Assembly (NCBI GenBank): GCA_037043235.1
Contig: JAWRVZ010000054.1
Location: forward strand, 1,882,001 to 1,946,000
Source of the DNA: Rhodeus uyekii
Taxonomy: Eukaryota > Chordata > Actinopteri > Cypriniformes > Acheilognathidae
Direction of reading: 5' to 3'
Length of the DNA: 64,000 nucleotides
Positions within the stretch are counted from its first letter, which is position 1. The number at the start of each line of letters is the position of its first letter. Below are positions 24,056 through 33,593 of the stretch, in pieces. The notes under the pieces are model-generated. The model was given only the letters and a program-made list of their open reading frames with translations. It had not been told where the DNA came from and ran no database searches. Position numbers and translations under genes: made by a program.

Positions 24056-25490
24056 TTATGTTAATTTAGTGAATTGGTACGTTTCATCAGGATGAGAAGA
24101 AATATAGAGCTGAGTATCATCAGCGTAACAGTGAAAGCTAATGCCATGCTTCCTAATAATTGCACCCAAAGGAAGCATGTACAGGGTGAAAAGCAATGGT
24201 CCTACTACTGAACCTTGAGGAACTCCATACTGAACCTGTGATCGATATGACATCTCATTTACTGCTACAAACTGATAGCGGTCAGATAAGTATGGTTTGA
24301 ACCAGGCTAATGCAATTCCTAACTCTAATTCCTTCAACTCTAATGAGAGCAGTCTCAGTACTATGATATGGTCTAAATCCTGACTGGAAATCCTCGTAGA
24401 TGCTGTTTCTTTCTAGAAAGGAACATAGTTGTGAAGATATTGCCTTTTTTAGAATCTTTGAAAAAAAAAAATCCGCCTGTAATTAACTAATTCTGTAGGA
24501 TCAAGTTGTGGTTTTTTAATAGGCAAGGCAAGTTTATTTGTATAGCACATTTCATACACAATGGCAATTAAAAGTGCTTTACATAAAGAAGAATGATAAA
24601 AATACAACATTAAAAATGATTAAAAGAATAAAAAGATAATACATATAAAATAAAAAAAATTCTAAAATAAAATTTTAAATTACGTATAATAAGCGGTTTA
24701 ATTACGGCTAGCTTAAAGGTTTTTGGTAAGGTTCTGGAATTTTTCTTCAGGGACACTAAAATGTACTGTATTTTGTGATATTGTAGTAGACTGTTGCATG
24801 GTTATAACTTTCTCTCTAATATTATGAATTTTGCAAGTAAAGAAGTCCATGAAGTCATTACTGCTGTGCTGTTTTAAAGCATCTGGGGTTGAGGATTTAT
24901 TTCTTGTTAGTTTAGTCACTGTATCAAATAAATACCTAGGGTTGTATTTGTTTTCTTCTAAGAGGGTAGAAAAGTAAGCAGATCTAGATGATTTTAAAGC
25001 CTTTCTGAATGCAATAGAGCGGTCTTTCCATGAAATGTGAAAAACCTCTAGCTTAGTTTTTTTCCAGCTCTGCTCCATTTTTCTGGCTGCTCTCTTGGGG
25101 GCCCGGGTGTGCTCGTTGTACCACGGTGTTGGACTATTTTCTTTAATCTTCTTTAAGCGCAACGGTGTCTAAAGTGCTGGAAAAGAGAGAGTTAATAGTT
25201 TATTTTGCAACATTAAGGTCTTCTAGGCTATCTGGGATGTTAAGTAGATCAAACTGATAAGGAAGATTATTTATAAAGCTATCTTTTGTGTTAGGAGTGA
25301 TAGTTCTACTATATTCATAACAGGGAGTTAGTTTTTCGACTTTGGCTAAGGGTAATCTACACGCAACTAAGTAATGATCTGAGATGTCATCGCTCTGCTG
25401 CAGAATTTGAACAGTATCAATATTGATCCCATGCGACAATATTAGATCTAAAGTATGACTACGAGAATGAGTGGGTCCAGCACACGATTA
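24056..25490 (-). mobile_element. L2/CR1-like LINE, antisense fragment (endonuclease end to RT core)
   Basis: Minus-strand frames carry, in order, the end of an APE-type endonuclease (25439-25200, SDDISDHYLVACRL with the SDH triad), a linker (25162-24713, WYNEHTRAPKRAARKMEQSW) and an RT core (24337-24056, YGVPQGSVVGPLLFTLYML followed by FHCYADDTQLYIS). YADD is the RT catalytic motif. The three frames are separated by stops and by an inserted A-rich repeat at about 24524-24693, so the element is dead. The domain order and GVPQGS.LGPLLF signature fit the L2/CR1 group of non-LTR retrotransposons. Sequence at the window end (63868-64000) repeats the RT portion. Confidence 0.85.
24524..24693. mobile_element. 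A-rich retroelement insertion inside the LINE
   Basis: GGCAAGGCAAGTTTATTTGT, then ATAGCACATTTC and an A-rich run to about 24690, interrupts the LINE between its RT and linker parts. It looks like a short retroelement tail in reverse orientation. Borders are approximate. Confidence 0.55.
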
Positions 25491-25562
25491 CAGACCCGTG
25501 ATTAAAGAGTGAGTCCTTCCTTCATTCAAGTGATTCACTCATTCATTCCTTGCAGTAAAGCT

Positions 25563-26167
25563 TGTGACGGGTGGAGCCAACGACAGACATAGTGGGAGTG
25601 GTGATAAGCCCCAGAGAGGAGTTTAATTGAATAAAATAGTGTCCAAACACAAAACGAAAGTAAAGTGTCCAAATAAACAGGGGACCGGGTGCCCTCGTTG
25701 TGCAAATGGTCTGTGACGGAGGGGAAGTGAAGGAGGATGGGTCCAGGAGAGGGGCGGGGTCCGGCGCTCGCAGGTGCTTCTCCCTTGTCCGTTGCGTGAA
25801 GGACGGCGGCATCACGTCCGGCGGCTCATCCTCTTCCTACGCCGGAGCTGCGGGGAAATAACGGCCCGGCATCCTGGCCCGTCAGCCGCATTGCGAGTGT
25901 TCGAACCTTCCGTCTCCCTTCCTGAACCCACGAGGCCCCCAGCGTGCATGCACGGGGAAGGACCCGCCTCCCGAGGAGAGGCGCGCTCGTCATTTATCGG
26001 CGGCGGTGGTAACGCTTCATGCATCTCAGGTGTGTGCAACCACACGCCGCCAATTCTCCTCATTACCGCGCCCCTCTTCACCCACTCCAGTCGGGAGCCT
26101 GGCGAAGGGCGGCGATACGAGTGACGGGGCGGCGTCGAGATAAGGGGGAGGCAGCCGTTCCGTCACA
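25563..26167 (-). mobile_element. solo LTR candidate
   Basis: A 605-bp GC-rich segment starts TGTGACGG and ends CCGTCACA, flanked on both sides by AGCT as a 4-bp target duplication. Read on the minus strand it has ATTAAACTCC near its 3' part, as an LTR polyadenylation region would. There is no PBS, polypurine tract or coding sequence. Together with the flanks the ends form a perfect 13-bp inverted repeat (AAGCTTGTGACGG), so a DNA element with inverted termini is the alternative. Confidence 0.5.
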
Positions 26168-26320
26168 AGCTTTTTAAACATGTTTACACACTAAAAGTGT
26201 GACTCGAGCCCCTCAGGGAAGGCATTCGCTCGTTCACTTGTGTCCGAGTCTTTTAGACCATCTGCGAAACTACAAACGCATGACGTGCTTTTCCATTGGT
26301 AAAAAATGCTGTTGTCCACG

Positions 26321-26368
<48 letters not shown>

Positions 26369-26584
26369 CAACACTAACAGCACTTGTTTCATTCATTGAT
26401 GATCTTCTGCCTCAAAACACTCAGAAATCAATCACTTTAAAATCTAAACTCAAAGTTTTCAGAAAGAAATAAACTATTTCTGTTTATAGAGTAAATCCCT
26501 CATTTGATCACTTAGAAATCAAAACTCATTGTTTGGAGAAACACACACATTTTTCACCCTTGTATTTGTGTTTATTTTGTGTTT
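26168..26584. other. left flank of the provirus, with (CA)n
   Basis: Contains a (CA)n tract at 26322-26366 and otherwise ordinary sequence ending in GTTT, the left copy of the proviral target duplication. Confidence 0.6.
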
Positions 26585-27140
26585 TGTAATGGAAATTTTA
26601 TCCAATGTGTTATTGATTTATGCTTCTGAAGAATTTCGTAATAACAATGATAATAATGTGTGCTTAGGGCAATATTGCTGAGTAAATGAACATAGTCAAA
26701 CCACATTGATAGAAATAAAATACGTAAGGATAATTTAGAAGCATGTATAATCCTTTAAATGCTTGTGCAAATGTTTAGTATCTGTGTGTCTCTCATGACA
26801 TTTAATCAAGCTACTATGTGAGCGAGGTTGAACAAGAAGCTAGTCAGGAAAAGAAAGTAACAATTTGACTAGAGTGTGAAAAGAATTCTGAGAATTGAGG
26901 GACAAACAACTGGTACTTGTCTCAAACGTGTAAGGTTTGCAACTATGTGTGCAAAGAACTTTTTCCATGACGCATGTTGTCGTGTAACTTAGGAGGGTAT
27001 AATTGGCCGAGTGAAGAGACTGCCTCTCACTCCTCTCATACATGCTTTACTGTGTGTGTTAGACGAGTCCTTGCAAGTAAATAAAATATATTCTGTGACA
27101 AACAAACTCTGTCTGGGTCTCCTGAAAATATTCCATAACA
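26585..27140 (+). repeat. 5' LTR of the ERV
   Basis: TGTAATGG...CATAACA. A TATA-like TATAATT lies at 26998-27004 and AATAAA at 27080-27085, giving a U3 of about 440 bp and a short R/U5. Confidence 0.92.
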
Positions 27141-27143
27141 GAT

Positions 27144-27161
27144 TGGCGACGAGGTGGTCTA
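27144..27161 (+). promoter_or_regulatory. ERV primer-binding site
   Basis: TGGCGACGAGGTGGTCTA begins three bases after the LTR. The TGGCGA start fits a tRNA ending TCGCCA, as tRNA-Arg species do. I could not match all 18 bases to a specific tRNA from memory. Confidence 0.6.
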
Positions 27162-27331
27162 AGGGGTGACGGTCCTGGAGGACTCAACGGTCTGATCAAC
27201 TCATCGAGGAATCCGTCGATGACCCAAACCCCCTAATAAGGGAAGTGGGAGTTGTGTCCCTCCACGGATCCTCACCCCAAGAAAAGAACCCTTGGAATTT
27301 CTGGAGACATGGTAAATATACTGTCATTTGG

Positions 27332-27460
27332 GTTATTGTCAAAAAAGGGAACTGGGCGTGGGGGTAGTACGCAGGTTATTGTCAAAAAAGGGAACTGGGC
27401 GTGGGGGTAGTACGCAGGTTATTGTCAAAAAAGGGAACTGGGCGTGGGGGTAGTACGCAC
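27332..27460 (+). repeat. ERV leader, 3 x 43-bp direct repeats
   Basis: Three head-to-tail copies starting GTTATTGTCAAAAAAGGGAA at 27332, 27375 and 27418, each ending GGTAGTACGCA. They lie in the untranslated leader, where retroviral packaging and ribosome-entry signals normally sit. Confidence 0.95.
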
Positions 27461-27738
27461 GTTGAAAAGAAATTTTCACAGGAAGAGAAATTGATTAAAA
27501 TTTTAATCAATAACTCAAATTTAACTACTCAAGGAATTGTATCCGCCATTGACAGTGAAAAGAAATTTTCACAGGGGAGAATTAATCAAAATTTTGATTA
27601 AAACTCCAATTTTTAACTACTCAAGGAATTGTATCCGCCATTGACAGTGAAAAGAAATTTTCACAGGGGAGAATTAATCAAAATTTTGATTAAAACTCCA
27701 ATTTTTAACTACTCAAGGAATTGTATCCGCCGTTGACA
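27461..27738 (+). repeat. ERV leader, 3 x about 91-bp direct repeats ending at the gag start
   Basis: Three copies starting GAAAAGAAATTTTCACAGG (about 27463, 27557, 27648) and ending GTATCCGCC(A/G)TTGACA. In the first two copies the next triplet is GTG; only after the third is it the ATG of gag (27739). Each copy also holds an AATTAATCAAAATTTTGATT-type palindrome. Confidence 0.93.
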
Positions 27739-29357
27739 ATGGGACAGTCGAATAATAGTCTGGGAAGTAGCGCCCCCAGACAGGTGACAGAGAGTGGATT
27801 GCCACAGAACGAGGAAGAAATATGGTACAAATTGGCTAGAACACGTAAATTGGTTGAGAAAACATGGCCACGCAGTAGGATTTAGTGTAAAGGGTAATCA
27901 ACAATTAAAAAGAACCTTACTAGATGGGCAAAGGCCGAAAAAAGGGGACCCACCCTTTTTCTGAAATTTTAGATACAGTAGATATGCTACTGAAAGAATC
28001 TGAAATAAGACTCAATAAACAATTGGTCAAACAAGTGGCGAGGGCAGAATGTGCTGACCCTCAAAAGTCAAAAGGGGCCCCCAAATTATACCCTGACCCA
28101 CTACCTAATTGGCCTCCCCCTGGAGGCGCTCTTTGTGTTTCTCCCTCTGCTTTTTCTTTTTCAGGTACAGAACCCAAACCTCGTCTCCTGAAGACCCACT
28201 TGGAAGATGATGACCGCCCCCCACCCTACAGACCCAATGAAGAAGACAGTTCGGAGGAGGAACAAAGGTCAACAACCTCACAGACCACCGAGGCATTCTC
28301 CCCACCGAACACAGACGCAGAACAGGATTCTGACTCTATGTCCACCTCCTCCACGACCCGGACACTGCGCCAAAGAACCGACAAGAACAAAAAAAAAAAA
28401 AAAAAACAGGTACACGTTTCCCATATGTCATGGTGGCAGGAGCTGCAGGTCCGGAGTTCGTGAGGCGTGTCTGGTCACCAAAAGACATCGAGGAACTGGC
28501 CCGCCAACTTCCAAAAGCGGATGACGGAGGAGGACGAGTCAGAGCCGAATGGGAGGATTTCTGCAGGGAGTGCAGCCCCACGGCAGATGAACTACGCAAG
28601 GTTTTCATCAAGGTGAATGGACTGAGCAATGGGAGGAAAATGGAAGGACGCTGGATGACAAATGTCCACCGGAGAACTGACGGGTGGGACAATGACGACG
28701 ACTATGTTCAGGCAGTCCGGGCGTTCCTGAATAATATGGAACAAGTTTTCCCCCAACCATCCAACCCACACAAACTGAATAACTGCAAACAAGGCAAAGA
28801 CCAAAGCGTGGAGGATTTCCTCAACTGCCTGACAGACGTGTTCAGAAAACACTCTGGAATTCCTGAAAGGACGGCCAACGACACAGAGAATCCTATGTTC
28901 AATAACCATCTGAAAGTCTATTTCCTCGAAGGACTCAAAGATGACGTGAAAAAGGGCATTAAGGACACATGCATTGGGTATGAAACTGAAACCCTGCCAG
29001 TGGTGGTGAGACACGCAAAACACCACGAAACACGCCTGGAAGACAAGGAAGACAAACTCATGAAGAAAACACGTGCGCTGCACGTCAGCAACATGCAACA
29101 ACAAAACGAACTATTCAAGGCACAGAATCAACAGGGACAACAACAACAACAGCCGCCTCATCAACCATGCGGCCAACACCCTCCCTACCAATACAACAAG
29201 GGGAGAGGACGTGGTCAGCGAAAATGTCAAACCAGGACAGAACCCAGGAGACGGGAAATGCTTTTTCTGCGGACAAACTGGACATTGGCGCCGTGAATGC
29301 CCACAAAATCCTGAGAACCAAACCCAAGGGGGCGGCCACAGAAATCAGCCAGATTGA
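27739..29357 (+). pseudogene. gag: ERV gag, broken in several frames
   Basis: Gag polyprotein that would build the viral core. It starts Met-Gly-Gln at 27739 (a myristoylation-type start) and stops after 48 codons at 27885. Recognisable Gag then continues in other frames: a PPPY late motif (residues 99-102 of the frame opened at 27924), a capsid segment in the frame 28430-29296 with a major-homology-like stretch (its residues 121-143), and a CCHC knuckle C-x2-C-x4-H-x4-C at 29259-29300 in the frame that ends at the UGA, 29355-29357. Frame changes fall near short A or T runs, including 18 A at 28389-28406, so assembly or slippage errors are as likely as genuine decay. As written, no full Gag can be made. 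Confidence 0.85.
29355..29357 (+). other. UGA between gag and pol (readthrough-type junction)
   Basis: The CCHC knuckle frame ends in UGA, and the protease follows in the same frame with no intervening stop or shift. Class I retroviruses commonly join Gag and Pol by suppressing a stop codon at this place. The following bases, CAAGTGAGTGGG, also resemble a splice donor. Confidence 0.6.
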
Positions 29358-32051
29358 CAAGTGAGTGGGTCTGAGGGCGACGAGGGGGTGAGTACCAATC
29401 TTTCTCTATCTTTACAAAATGTTACTTTAGCCAAAGCTTTTTTAGAAACCCCCACCATTATGTTGTTAATTTCTGGTGAACCTTTTGAAATGATTGCAGA
29501 TACAGGGGCAACAATCTCTGTAATTAAACGAGATTTAGCTCAGGGAATGATGTTGTCAGGGAAAATAACTGAAAGTATTGTGGCATCAGGCCAGGTGGTT
29601 AAGGAACCGCTCACAGTGCCTCTGTCTGTAACATATGAACATAAAACAGTGATGAATCAATTTCTGATCAGTGACAGCTGTCCATGGAATCTGTGTGCCC
29701 GTGATGTGCTATGTAAATTAAATGCTGTTGTAGAATGCACAAAAACCTCTGGCATAAATGTCAGATGTGCAAAGGAAGTATCAATGACTGCTTATGAGTG
29801 GCTGTGGTCAGAGGGAATGCACCTCCTTGAAAAAGCTAAAGAGAGGTGCATGACCACAGCAGAAAAAATGACACCCTCAGATCTGCATGTCACGGCACAC
29901 ATTACTTGGACACCTGACAATGATTATGAAATAAAATGGGCCCAATCAACAGAAGATGAATTGCAATTGGAGTGTATGTACTGGACTGACTACAAATGTG
30001 CCGTATCCGTTTTGCTGACTGACGAATGTATGCAATTGTATGACGTTGCTGGGGCAGCGCCCCATTTATCTCTAGCAAAACCAAAGCAGGAAGGATGGGA
30101 AGCCTTGGGGCCATTCGTTAAAATGTGTAACTCTATACAGGAAAAACAGTGCTGTAAACGGGTTAAGATTAAAATTCCGAACAAACAAACGACACCGCTT
30201 ACGCTGGTGGACCCATCTACTCTGCCAGTGCCAAATTCACTGTGGGCTGTCGATAAATATGACGTGGGTCTAATAAAATCCTGCCAACCAATTAAAATCA
30301 CCCCAAAATCAGATTTCAGGCCCAGGCAGCCACAATATGCGGTAAAACCTGAGGCGTTAGAAGGAATAACACCCGTTTTTAATTCACTGCTAGAAAGGGG
30401 TATAATTATTCCGTGCAATGACTCACCTGTCAACACGCCCATTTTTCCTGTCAAGAAAATCAGAGACCCTGGACAACCCACAGAATGGCGGTTTGTCCAG
30501 GACCTCCAGGCAGTAAACGCTGCTGTCCAAAGCCGCGCATGCGAACTCGCCGAAGGGCAAACCGTAAACATCTATACAGACAGTAGATATGCATTTGGGG
30601 TTGTGCATGATTTTGGGGCGCTATGGAAGCATCGTGACTTCCTCAAGGCAGATGGAAAACCTGTTTTACATCACAAAAAGGTAGCTGCCCTGTTAGACGC
30701 TATACTAAAACCAAGCAAAATCAGTGTCATTAAATGTGCCGCCCACACGGGCAAACAAGATGACATCAGCAAAGGTAATCACAGGGCTGATATAGCAGCC
30801 AAATCTGCGGCTAAACGGCAGCTGACACACGTGCTTTTGCACAAACCAATTTCAGACAAAACAACACCTCTCTCAATCATTGAAATGCAAAAAACTGCCA
30901 CATCAAATGATTTAGTAGCATGGAAAAACGCTGGTTGTTCAAAAGACTCAAAGGGGGTATGGTATGGAGAAGTACAAACAAATGTAACCAGGCCATGTCT
31001 CCCCAGAAAATTTTTTCAAATGTATTGCAGAATAACACATGGAATAGATCACGCCAGCAAAGGGGCTATGCTATCTGCTATTAATGAGTCATTTTTCACA
31101 AAAGGTTTTTCCACTGCAGCAGAAAGTCACTGTGCCAAGTGTGTCACGTGTGCCAGAAACAATGTGGGGAGGGGTCAAAGGGTGGAGCAAGCTAGCCATC
31201 CCACGCCCAAGGAACCATTTGAACACCTGATGATAGACTATATTGAGTTGACACCACACAGAGGTAAGAAATACTGTCTGGTAATGGTTGACATGTTTTC
31301 AAAATGGGTGGAGGCAATGCCCACCTCAGCCTCAGACTCAAAAGGAGTGGCAAAAATGCTACTCAGGGAAATCCTGCCCCGATGGGGAATCCCAAAGAAA
31401 ATCTCTAGTGATAATGGCAGTCACTTTGTTAGCTCAGCCATCAAAACGCTGGGAGACCAATTGAACATGGACCTCTCATTCCACTGCTCATACCACCCTG
31501 AGAGTGGAGGGGCTGTGGAAAGAGAAAATCAAACAATCAAAAACAAACTGGTAAAAATAATGACAGAAACAGGGCTGGGATGGACAGATGCTCTACCAGT
31601 GGCGTTAATGTACATGCGCATGCGCAACAGACCAATCTTGGGAATGAGTCCCTATGAGGTATTGTGGGGAAGACCACCACACATGGGGTGGAGCCCTCCC
31701 ACAGTAGGCTCAGAGGGAATCCAGGGGTTGGAAGAAATGTTGGAATACTGTATTAACCTGGGCAAGACTGCTCGTGATATTTCCAAACAGGTGCAGCAGG
31801 CGAGACCAGATCGCAGCACGGGAGTAGCCCTCCACCAGATCGAGCCAGGACAGTGGGTGGTTATTCGAAACTGCAAAAGGAAGTCGTGGAAGGAAGCCAG
31901 GTGGTGTGGTCCATATCAGGTCCTGCTAGTGACCAGGACGGCAGTGAAGGTCGCAGAAAGAGCCACGTGGGTTCACGCATCACACTGCAAGAAGGTCCCA
32001 GAACCAGAACCAGAGGTCACGAATGACCCAGATCCTGAGAACAGCATCTAG
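29358..32051 (+). pseudogene. pol: ERV pol with the RT core deleted (protease, RT N-terminus, RNase H remnant, integrase)
   Basis: Open frame of 897 codons after the UGA, shorter than a full class I pol. Numbered from the GTG at 29361: protease active site DTG at 47-49; RT N-terminal fingers about 325-390 (WRFVQDLQAVN); then a direct switch at 30530/30531 to the RNase H segment containing YTDSRYAFG (402-413). RT palm, the catalytic YxDD, thumb, connection and the first RNase H acidic residues are absent, so the enzyme cannot copy RNA, yet the frame is kept. Integrase looks complete: HHCC finger (H560, H564, C594, C597) and catalytic D626, D684, E720 with 35 residues between the last two. A C-terminal GPYQVLLVT segment is also seen. 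Polyprotein cleavage would be needed for function. Confidence 0.9.
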
Positions 32052-32330
32052 ACCACTCCCCATCACCTACTGGGAACAATATCAATACCCAGAAGCCACT
32101 TTCCACTCAGGAGCAAGAGCATTCACTCCGTGGAGTCACCTCCAACCAGCAGGTAGATTCCATTTTCAAAATTTACTAGGATTGTATCTCACACAGACAG
32201 CCAATTCACTGCTGCGAGACGACCCAGCGTGTCTGGGCGTGGCATTCGTAAAAGCAGAAACTCAACTCAACGTGAACTCTGAGGCACTAGGAGACATACC
32301 ACTGGAACCAGGAGCAACATCAACAACAGC
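32052..32330 (+). other. pol to Ig-frame spacer of the ERV
   Basis: 279 bp between the pol stop and the next ATG, where env would begin. A 114-codon frame (32023-32367) spans it but resembles no Env leader or known protein. A splice acceptor for a subgenomic RNA would be expected here; none stands out. Confidence 0.4.
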
Positions 32331-33134
32331 ATGGCGTTACAAGTCAGCCTGGTACTCCTTAAACTAACCATATGCCTGATACTCCTGGGGGTCCTCCAGA
32401 CGACCACAGGAAATAAGGTGTATGGGAAGAGAGGGGGTACCGTGACCGCAACCTGCGCCCCGATTCTAAGAAATTACCAGACGTGCTTCAAGCTAGAAGG
32501 TAGTGGAGTCAGAGTGTATGTCACCAAATCTCCACATGCCTGGGGAAACATGATACTGGACAATGGACTGGACAACCCTGAACATTATTGTTATGCACCT
32601 TACAAATCTGGATGGGGAACCGTCTCTGGGTGCAAATGTGGGTGGAGAAACCTGAATGATAAAGAAAAATCAGAGTATTATTATTACAGTGGGTGGCAAA
32701 CGAAATTTGAATGTTTTAAAAATCATCTGTACAAACATTCCAAGGGGAAGTATGGCCTGGAAGAGATAAAAACTGTGGGTAACGATGAATGTGGTTATAG
32801 GATGTTTAAGGTGACAATACATAATTTGACGGAATCGGACGTAGGGAAGTACGGGTGTTGGTGGTATGTACAGGGCACGGACACAGTAGACTACTTTGAA
32901 GTAGGCCTCCTGCCAGATGAGCCAGACAAGGAAACGTTGGTAGAAGAACAGATAGAAACAATAATTCAGGAAGAAAAAGAAGAGGTCATACCTGGAGAGA
33001 ATGGGAAAATTAAATGTCATTCGGACAAAGGGTGGATTGTAATGGAAATTTTATCCAATGTGTTATTGATTTATGCTTCTGAAGAATTTCGTAATAACAA
33101 TGATAATAATGTGTGCTTAGGGCAATATTGCTGA
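32331..33134 (+). CDS. immunoglobulin V-like secreted/receptor protein in the env position of the ERV
   Basis: Intact 267-codon frame. Residues 1-27 form a signal peptide (VSLVLLKLTICLILLGVLQ). A V-type Ig fold follows: the B-strand GGTVTATC (Cys42) and the F-strand motif NLTESDVGKYGC (165-176, Cys176), which is the D-x-G-x-Y-x-C signature. The surrounding KVTIHNLT and YFEVGLLP are typical of fish CD300/pIgR-like V domains. Extra cysteines lie at 52, 87, 101, 103, 128 and 154, and the B-F spacing is longer than usual. An acidic Glu-rich hinge (198-219) leads to GENGKIKC, possibly the start of a second Ig domain. At 33038 the frame enters the 3' LTR, which supplies the last 31 residues, weakly hydrophobic at first. 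I see no convincing transmembrane segment, fusion peptide, furin site or Env TM motif. Capture of a spliced host mRNA is the likeliest origin. The function is unknown. Confidence 0.75.
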   Translation: MALQVSLVLLKLTICLILLGVLQTTTGNKVYGKRGGTVTATCAPILRNYQTCFKLEGSGVRVYVTKSPHAWGNMILDNGLDNPEHYCYAPYKSGWGTVSGCKCGWRNLNDKEKSEYYYYSGWQTKFECFKNHLYKHSKGKYGLEEIKTVGNDECGYRMFKVTIHNLTESDVGKYGCWWYVQGTDTVDYFEVGLLPDEPDKETLVEEQIETIIQEEKEEVIPGENGKIKCHSDKGWIVMEILSNVLLIYASEEFRNNNDNNVCLGQYC

Positions 33135-33593
33135 GTAAATGAACATAGTCAAACCACATTGATAGAAATAAAATACGTAAGGATAATTTAGAAGCATGTA
33201 TAATCCTTTAAATGCTTGTGCAAATGTTTAGTATCTGTGTGTCTCTCATGACATTTAATCAAGCTACTATGTGAGCGAGGTTGAACAAGAAGCTAGTCAG
33301 GAAAAGAAAGTAACAATTTGACTAGAGTGTGAAAAGAATTCTGAGAATTGAGGGACAAACAACTGGTACTTGTCTCAAACGTGTAAGGTTTGCAACTATG
33401 TGTGCAAAGAACTTTTTCCATGACGCATGTTGTCGTGTAACTTAGGAGGGTATAATTGGCCGAGTGAAGAGACTGCCTCTCACTCCTCTCATACATGCTT
33501 TACTGTGTGTGTTAGACGAGTCCTTGCAAGTAAATAAAATATATTCTGTGACAAACAAACTCTGTCTGGGTCTCCTGAAAATATTCCATAACA
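33038..33593 (+). repeat. 3' LTR of the ERV
   Basis: Same 556-bp sequence as the 5' LTR, with AATAAA at 33533-33538. The purine-rich stretch just before it (GGACAAAGGGTGGA) serves as polypurine tract and also codes the Ig frame. GTTT follows as the right target duplication. Confidence 0.92.

Larger units (their letters stand above)
26585..33593 (+). mobile_element. endogenous retrovirus, class I (gamma/epsilon-like), full-length structure
   Basis: Provirus of 7.0 kb with two 556-bp LTRs (26585-27140, 33038-33593) that appear identical on reading, and GTTT as a 4-bp target duplication. Order: PBS, leader with two sets of triplicated repeats, gag (split in several frames), pol read through a UGA, then an immunoglobulin-like frame where env would be. 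Class I assignment rests on a Gag starting Met-Gly-Gln, a PPPY late motif, a single CCHC knuckle and gag/pol in one frame across a stop. The RT core is deleted, so the copy is not autonomous. The apparently identical LTRs imply a very recent insertion or conversion. Confidence 0.93.

Noticed and set aside
32023..32367. 114-codon frame overlapping the pol end as an env leader or accessory gene
   Set aside because: No recognisable motif, no signal peptide, and it overlaps both neighbours in another frame.
32331..33134. The frame as an ordinary retroviral Env
   Set aside because: No surface/transmembrane cleavage site, fusion peptide, heptad region or membrane anchor, and a clear D-x-G-x-Y-x-C Ig signature instead.
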